The notes below the pieces were generated by a model that searched no databases, was not told where the DNA came from, and saw nothing but the letters and a program-made list of their open reading frames with translations. The position numbers and the translations under genes are program-made. A stretch of DNA of 17,295 nt from an uncultured Lachnospiraceae bacterium. Lineage in GTDB: Bacteria > Bacillota > Clostridia > Lachnospirales > Lachnospiraceae. The stretch lies in contig CAJTRU010000072.1 in the NCBI GenBank assembly GCA_910579085.1, positions 1 to 17,295 on the forward strand, read 5' to 3'. Below, piece by piece: positions 14,086 to 17,295 of the stretch; position 1 is the first letter of the stretch; each line of letters begins with the position of its first letter.

Positions 14086-14774
14086 TTCTTCTCCTCCTCA
14101 TATTCTGCCGGGTCCTGGATTTCGTTTAGTTCAAACGCTTTCCTCCTGTCCATACAGGTGGCGCATTTTCCACATGGCTTTTCTCCACCCTCGTAACAAG
14201 ACCAGGTAAATGCAAAGGGCGCCTGAAGACCCATCCCCGTCCGGACGATATCTGCCTTATGGCTGTACAGAAATGGAGCCTCGATTTCCAACTGCTTTCC
14301 GCTCCCTTCATACACAGCCCGGCTGATTGCTTCATGAAATGCTTCTGAAGTATCCGGGTACGCATTTCCCACGCTGTCATCCGCATGCGCCCCATAATAT
14401 ATCTTCTCACATCCATCCGCTAGCGCAACAGACGCCGCTGCCGCCAGAAACAGCCCGTTCCGGAACGGAACATAGGTAGAAACCGGTTTTCCAGTACTCT
14501 CCTTAAGCTGGGATGCATATGTGCCCTTGGGAATTTCTCCCCTTCCCTCCAGTAATGTACAGTCTGAACCCGCAAATATCATCCCCATATCCAGTTCCTT
14601 ATGTCTCACTTGATAATGCTGCGCAATCCTCTGCGCCGCTTTCAGTTCATTGCTGTGCTTCTGCCCATAAGAAACAGACAGGCTTAGCACATTCTCATAG
14701 CCATACTTCTCTACGGCAAGCGCCAGGCAGACTGTTGAGTCAATGCCGCCGCTTGACAACACCAGTACTTTCAT
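14082..14774 (-). CDS. queC: 7-cyano-7-deazaguanine (preQ0) synthase QueC
   Basis: A 230-residue ATP-dependent enzyme that converts 7-carboxy-7-deazaguanine to preQ0. The PP-loop SSGGIDST is at residues 7-14, VPFRNGLFL at 102-110, and GAHADDSVGNAYPD at 128-141. The zinc site has Cys193, Cys201, Cys204 and Cys207 (CYEGGEKPCGKCATC). The ATG at 14774 follows GGAGG by eight bases; the longer frame to 14807 runs into the attenuator region. It is the first gene of the queuosine operon. A 60-base stretch (14401-14460) is 60% G+C by hand count, against 40% for 7021-7080 in fapA. Confidence 0.97.
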   Translation of the reverse strand: MKVLVLSSGGIDSTVCLALAVEKYGYENVLSLSVSYGQKHSNELKAAQRIAQHYQVRHKELDMGMIFAGSDCTLLEGRGEIPKGTYASQLKESTGKPVSTYVPFRNGLFLAAAASVALADGCEKIYYGAHADDSVGNAYPDTSEAFHEAISRAVYEGSGKQLEIEAPFLYSHKADIVRTGMGLQAPFAFTWSCYEGGEKPCGKCATCMDRRKAFELNEIQDPAEYEEEKK

Positions 14775-14810
14775 ACATTTTCCTCCAATCACAATCAACC
14801 CATACAAAAA

Positions 14811-14911
14811 AGCAAAAAAAAATCCCGCAAAACGCAGGATTCAATAAAACCGGGTTCCCTAGTTTTGTTTAACGACAGGATGGTACGCCCGGGCAACCGG
14901 GCCGAACTGTC
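14811..14911 (-). promoter_or_regulatory. PreQ1-I-like riboswitch with terminator, upstream of queC
   Basis: On the minus strand P1 pairs GACAG (14907-14911) with CTGTC (14874-14878). The A-rich tail GTTAAACAAAACTAGGG follows, very close to the tail of the Thermoanaerobacter preQ1-I aptamer as I remember it. The P1 loop starts TTCGG as expected but then holds an extra hairpin (CCCGG/CCGGG, about 14889-14902). A terminator follows: ATCCTGC/GCGGGAT (14822-14840) and a run of nine T. The queuosine genes downstream support a preQ1 sensor acting by termination; the class is not certain. Confidence 0.68.
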
Positions 14912-14928
14912 TATTCAGCTGTATTGAA

Positions 14929-14957
14929 ATTATATTCCGCAAAACCCAGGATGTCAA
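14929..14957 (-). promoter_or_regulatory. Sigma-A promoter of the queuosine operon
   Basis: On the minus strand a perfect consensus: TTGACA (14952-14957), 17 bases, TATAAT (14929-14934). The start is predicted near 14922, leaving the riboswitch right at the RNA 5' end. Confidence 0.93.
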
Positions 14958-15031
14958 CTATAAAAAATTTTGTTTTCATACGCTTACGTCTTTACGCAGG
15001 AGTTTGACAATTGAATGATAGAAAAACACTT

Positions 15032-15058
15032 GCAGGCTGCATAATACCTGCTTTTTTT
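15032..15058 (+). terminator. Orphan intrinsic terminator-like hairpin
   Basis: GCAGG (15032-15036) pairs with CCTGC (15047-15051) and seven T follow (15052-15058). No plus-strand gene lies upstream in the gap, so it may belong to a small RNA from around 14960-15030 or be left over from a lost gene. Confidence 0.5.
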
Positions 15059-15078
15059 GTATCAAATTCTTTATTCTA

Positions 15079-15106
15079 TTGCATTATATCATAAGTATTG
15101 TAAAAT
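15079..15106 (+). promoter_or_regulatory. Possible sigma-A promoter ahead of repeat copy 2
   Basis: TTGCAT (15079-15084), 16 bases, TAAAAT (15101-15106). The predicted start near 15113 falls at the left boundary of the repeat. The region is A+T-rich, so a chance match is possible. Confidence 0.35.
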
Positions 15107-15117
15107 ATAGGGAAAGG

Positions 15118-15169
15118 GGCACTTTAACCCACACAAAAACACCAAACACATGATAACTGGAAATTATCC
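15118..15169 (+). repeat. Dispersed repeat copy 2 (half element)
   Basis: Shares with 52-111 the order GGCAC, AA(C/T)CCAC, AAAAACAC, AAAC and an identical 18-base block (15152-15169). It is in the same orientation as copy 1 but lacks the left inverted arm seen at 1-27. It lies in a non-coding gap 75 bases before a flagellar-type promoter. I see no frame inside it. Confidence 0.6.
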
Positions 15170-15243
15170 TAAAACAAGTATTAAAGAAAATTCTTAAACT
15201 TTTATAAATATTTAATATTTGGTGCTTTTTTCCTTTTATATGC

Positions 15244-15271
15244 TAAATTTATGCAGGCACAGACCCGATAT
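15244..15271 (+). promoter_or_regulatory. Sigma-28 (SigD/FliA) type promoter
   Basis: TAAA (15244-15247), 16 bases, CCCGATAT (15264-15271). The SigD consensus is TAAA-N15-GCCGATAT, so only one base of the -10 and one base of spacing differ. The predicted start is near 15278, giving a leader of about 97 bases with a small hairpin (CAGCC/GGCTG, about 15337-15354) before the ribosome site. Confidence 0.72.
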
Positions 15272-15374
15272 AAATAATACAATAATAATCTTGTTTACAT
15301 AGATTGTTAGAAACAAAAGTATCCGCATACAGCCATCAGACGGGCTGCAATGGTATAAAAAGGAGGTTTATATT

Positions 15375-16010
15375 ATGAGCGTATCATCAATATCAGGAGC
15401 AACACAGACATATGAAACTACAACTGCTGCCGCTTCTGCTACTGCTGCTAAAGAAGCACAGCAGAAAGAAACAGCAACAACAGAGAAAAATACAGCTGAT
15501 GAAGTTGTTTATGAAAAAGGTGACTCTAAAAAGAAAGACACTGCTAACCAGATTTATAACAGGGATTCTGTTATTTCAAAGTTAAAAGCAGACCAGAAAT
15601 CACGCGCAGAGTCAATGAGAAGTCTTGTTGAAAAGTTACTCTCAAAGCAGACTAATAAGTTCAGCATTGCTAACCAGAGTTTATCTTCTATTTTTGGCGA
15701 GGCTGCTAAAAACGCTGACCCTGCAACAATTAAGAAAGCACAGGAAGATATCTCTGAAGATGGTTACTGGGGTGTCAATAAAACATCAGACAGGCTTGTA
15801 AGCATGGCAATAGCATTAACAGGCGGCGATACAAGCAAGGCAGACGAAATGATGGCAGCTATCCAGAAGGGATATGACAAAGCTACTGCCGCATGGGGCA
15901 AAGAACTTCCTGATATTTCCAAGAGGACATTAGAAGCTACAAAGCAGAAAATGGAAGACTGGAAGAATGGTAAGACAACTGCACAGGATTATGCAGAATA
16001 TCTTAATTAG
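15375..16010 (+). CDS. Ala/Thr-rich helical protein, probably motility-regulon, function unknown
   Basis: A 211-residue soluble protein without signal peptide, Cys or membrane segment. Residues 1-50 are low-complexity (Ala, Thr, Lys, Glu). The rest is helical: SVISKLKADQKSRAESMRSLVEKLLSKQ at about 65-92, and a C-terminal domain with GYWGVNKTSDRLVSMAIALTGGD and KGYDKATAAWGKELPDISKRTLEATKQKME (about 135-200). I recall similar GY(F/W)GVxxTSDR...LPDIS tails in uncharacterised proteins of other flagellated bacteria, but cannot name a family. AAGGAGG precedes the ATG. A sigma-28-type promoter upstream suggests expression with late flagellar genes. A hairpin follows the stop. Confidence 0.8.
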   Translation: MSVSSISGATQTYETTTAAASATAAKEAQQKETATTEKNTADEVVYEKGDSKKKDTANQIYNRDSVISKLKADQKSRAESMRSLVEKLLSKQTNKFSIANQSLSSIFGEAAKNADPATIKKAQEDISEDGYWGVNKTSDRLVSMAIALTGGDTSKADEMMAAIQKGYDKATAAWGKELPDISKRTLEATKQKMEDWKNGKTTAQDYAEYLN

Positions 16011-16059
16011 TTTTTATAATAAGAAACTATATAAGTATGTCAATAATATTTTAACTCAA

Positions 16060-16106
16060 TTACAGCATACCAAAAGATAACATATTTCTTTTCTGGTATG
16101 CTGTAA
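16060..16106 (+). terminator. Hairpin between the two right-end genes
   Basis: A perfect 13-bp stem (TTACAGCATACCA at 16060-16072, TGGTATGCTGTAA at 16094-16106) with an extra inner AAAGA/TCTTT pairing. The tail is only moderately T-rich (GCTTTTGGTTTTA), so termination may be partial, allowing some read-through into the next gene. Confidence 0.6.
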
Positions 16107-16144
16107 GCTTTTGGTTTTATGATGAAAAAGGGGGGAATAAAATT

Positions 16145-17295
16145 TTGATATCAGCATTAAACAATTTAACAATACCACAAAGTATAAATAATTATACGCA
16201 ACAAAATCTTAAGCCAGAAACTACTTATACAGACAAGCCAGAAAATTCCAGTAATAATTCTTTTCTTGGAAATGCTTCTATTGGTAATATTTCTTTATCA
16301 GCAGAATACTCCAGCAACAGTTCTTATGATAATCCCATTGTTTCAGTAACTATAAAGTCTGATAATGTAATAGAAAAAATTGATATTAATATTAATTCTG
16401 TTAATCCTCAAAACGCCACCACTCTTGAAATGTTCGCTTTTTGTAAATACACTGAAGCAAAGCTTCCTGATTCCCCTATGTTTTTCGCTGCCTGGGAAAA
16501 ATTAACCCAGTTCCAGGAAATTGCAGAAAAAAACAATATATTTGAACCATCACATAATATCACAGATTGTAAAAACAGTAAAAAAGACTGGGGATTAATG
16601 GTAGCTAATGTAAATAAAATTCTAATGCAAAAAGGGGATTATTATGAATTACTAAATGGCAAAAAACTTGAAGGCATATTTTCAGGTGATATTGGTAAAT
16701 GTTCAAAAAAATATTTAGTATGTGGCGGAAAATTACATGATAACCCAGAAATTGTATATGAAACAGGCGTCTGTAATCTGCCAGGACATATAGATTTAAT
16801 GTTTTCCAGTACCCGTGAAATAGTATGTATTGACCAGAATTCCTCTGTTATATTGTGGTCACTTTCACTTTCAGAAGAGGAAGCAGAACTAAGTAAATCT
16901 TTTTGGTCACTTCCAGAAGCAGACACATATACACCTTATATGGCTGATATAAATTTCTGGAAAAGTTATTTTGATGGCAGTCTTGATTTAGATAAACTGG
17001 ATGAATTTAATAAAATAACTGAAGATAAAAGCAAAAATAACAGTTTTAACGAAAACTGCCCAGATGAAGTAAAACAGGCATGGGATAAAGCAGAAGAATT
17101 ATCAGGTTTTAATCCGTTTGGAATTTTTGCTGATGGCAAAATAGAATACTTTTCAGAATACCTTAAACAAATGCTTGTAAACTTTTTACTAGGAACTGAT
17201 ACTAATGTACTTGGCACTACAAAAGAACAGGCGTCTGAATTTGCCAAAACAGCTATTAATACTATTGAGAACAATAATTATAACAGCTATTATAC
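16145..17295 (+). CDS. Large protein of unknown function, partial (TTG start, runs off the window)
   Basis: The frame is open without a stop from TTG 16145 to the window end, at least 383 residues. AAGGGGGG lies nine bases upstream and no ATG occurs in the first 90 codons, so TTG is the likely start. The N-terminal 65 residues are rich in Asn, Ser and Thr (LNNLTIPQSINNYTQQN...). After that it is a mixed alpha/beta, acidic protein with several aromatic segments (MFFAAWEKLTQFQEIAEKNN; DINFWKSYFDGSLDLDKLDEF; FNPFGIFADGKIEYFSEYLKQMLVNFL). There is no signal peptide or membrane helix in the visible part. I do not recognise a family. Its position after the sigma-28-driven gene suggests a shared regulon. 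Confidence 0.78.
   Translation, partial: MISALNNLTIPQSINNYTQQNLKPETTYTDKPENSSNNSFLGNASIGNISLSAEYSSNSSYDNPIVSVTIKSDNVIEKIDININSVNPQNATTLEMFAFCKYTEAKLPDSPMFFAAWEKLTQFQEIAEKNNIFEPSHNITDCKNSKKDWGLMVANVNKILMQKGDYYELLNGKKLEGIFSGDIGKCSKKYLVCGGKLHDNPEIVYETGVCNLPGHIDLMFSSTREIVCIDQNSSVILWSLSLSEEEAELSKSFWSLPEADTYTPYMADINFWKSYFDGSLDLDKLDEFNKITEDKSKNNSFNENCPDEVKQAWDKAEELSGFNPFGIFADGKIEYFSEYLKQMLVNFLLGTDTNVLGTTKEQASEFAKTAINTIENNNYNSYY

Noticed and set aside
1..17295. CRISPR array, prophage, toxin-antitoxin or restriction system
   Set aside because: No regularly spaced repeats and no genes of these classes were seen; the lone XRE gene has no partner in view.

Overview
The window is low-G+C DNA from a spore-forming Firmicute, most likely a motile Clostridia of the Lachnospiraceae type. 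The evidence is the SpoIIAA-SpoIIAB-SigF and SpoVA sporulation cluster, a valine T-box, an L20-type leader ahead of infC-rpmI-rplT, a FapA-family (DUF342) protein and a sigma-28 (flagellar) type promoter. The family assignment is inference from gene content. No ribosomal RNA or other species marker is present.

Layout, left to right. All genes from 235 to 14774 are on the minus strand, so they read right to left. (a) 1-234 carries one copy of a dispersed repeat and a long hairpin, then a small XRE-type regulator. (b) 797-4564 is the sporulation block. In transcription order it runs spoIIAA, spoIIAB, sigF, a 66-residue membrane protein gene, spoVAA, spoVAB and spoVAC, ending at a strong intrinsic terminator. 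SpoIIAA and SpoIIAB control SigF, the first forespore sigma factor. The SpoVA proteins act later at the forespore inner membrane. A sporulation-type promoter lies in the gap after sigF. (c) 4597-7867 is a three-gene unit (fapA, a 60-residue protein gene, a zinc-ribbon/TPR membrane protein gene) with a clear sigma-A promoter and its own terminator. (d) 7930-10940 is valS under a tRNA-Val T-box whose specifier reads GUA. (e) 10969-12453 is the translation operon infC-rpmI-rplT, with an attenuator leader and an AUU start on infC.

(f) 12462-14957 is an accessory segment. It holds a broken IS3-type orfA and a compact, G+C-richer queuosine-precursor operon: queC, a YhhQ-type transporter gene and queF. 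The operon has an excellent sigma-A promoter and a preQ1-type riboswitch/attenuator carrying an unusual extra hairpin. QueD and QueE are not here.

(g) From 14958 the strand changes. A non-coding stretch carries an orphan terminator, a second copy of the left-edge repeat and a sigma-28-type promoter. Two plus-strand genes of unknown function follow. The first is a 211-residue Ala/Thr-rich helical protein that probably belongs to the motility regulon. The second has a TTG start and is at least 383 residues long, running off the window.

The least explained material is the repeat pair (1-111 and 15118-15169), the two genes at the right end, the conserved-looking small proteins, and the modified preQ1 aptamer.
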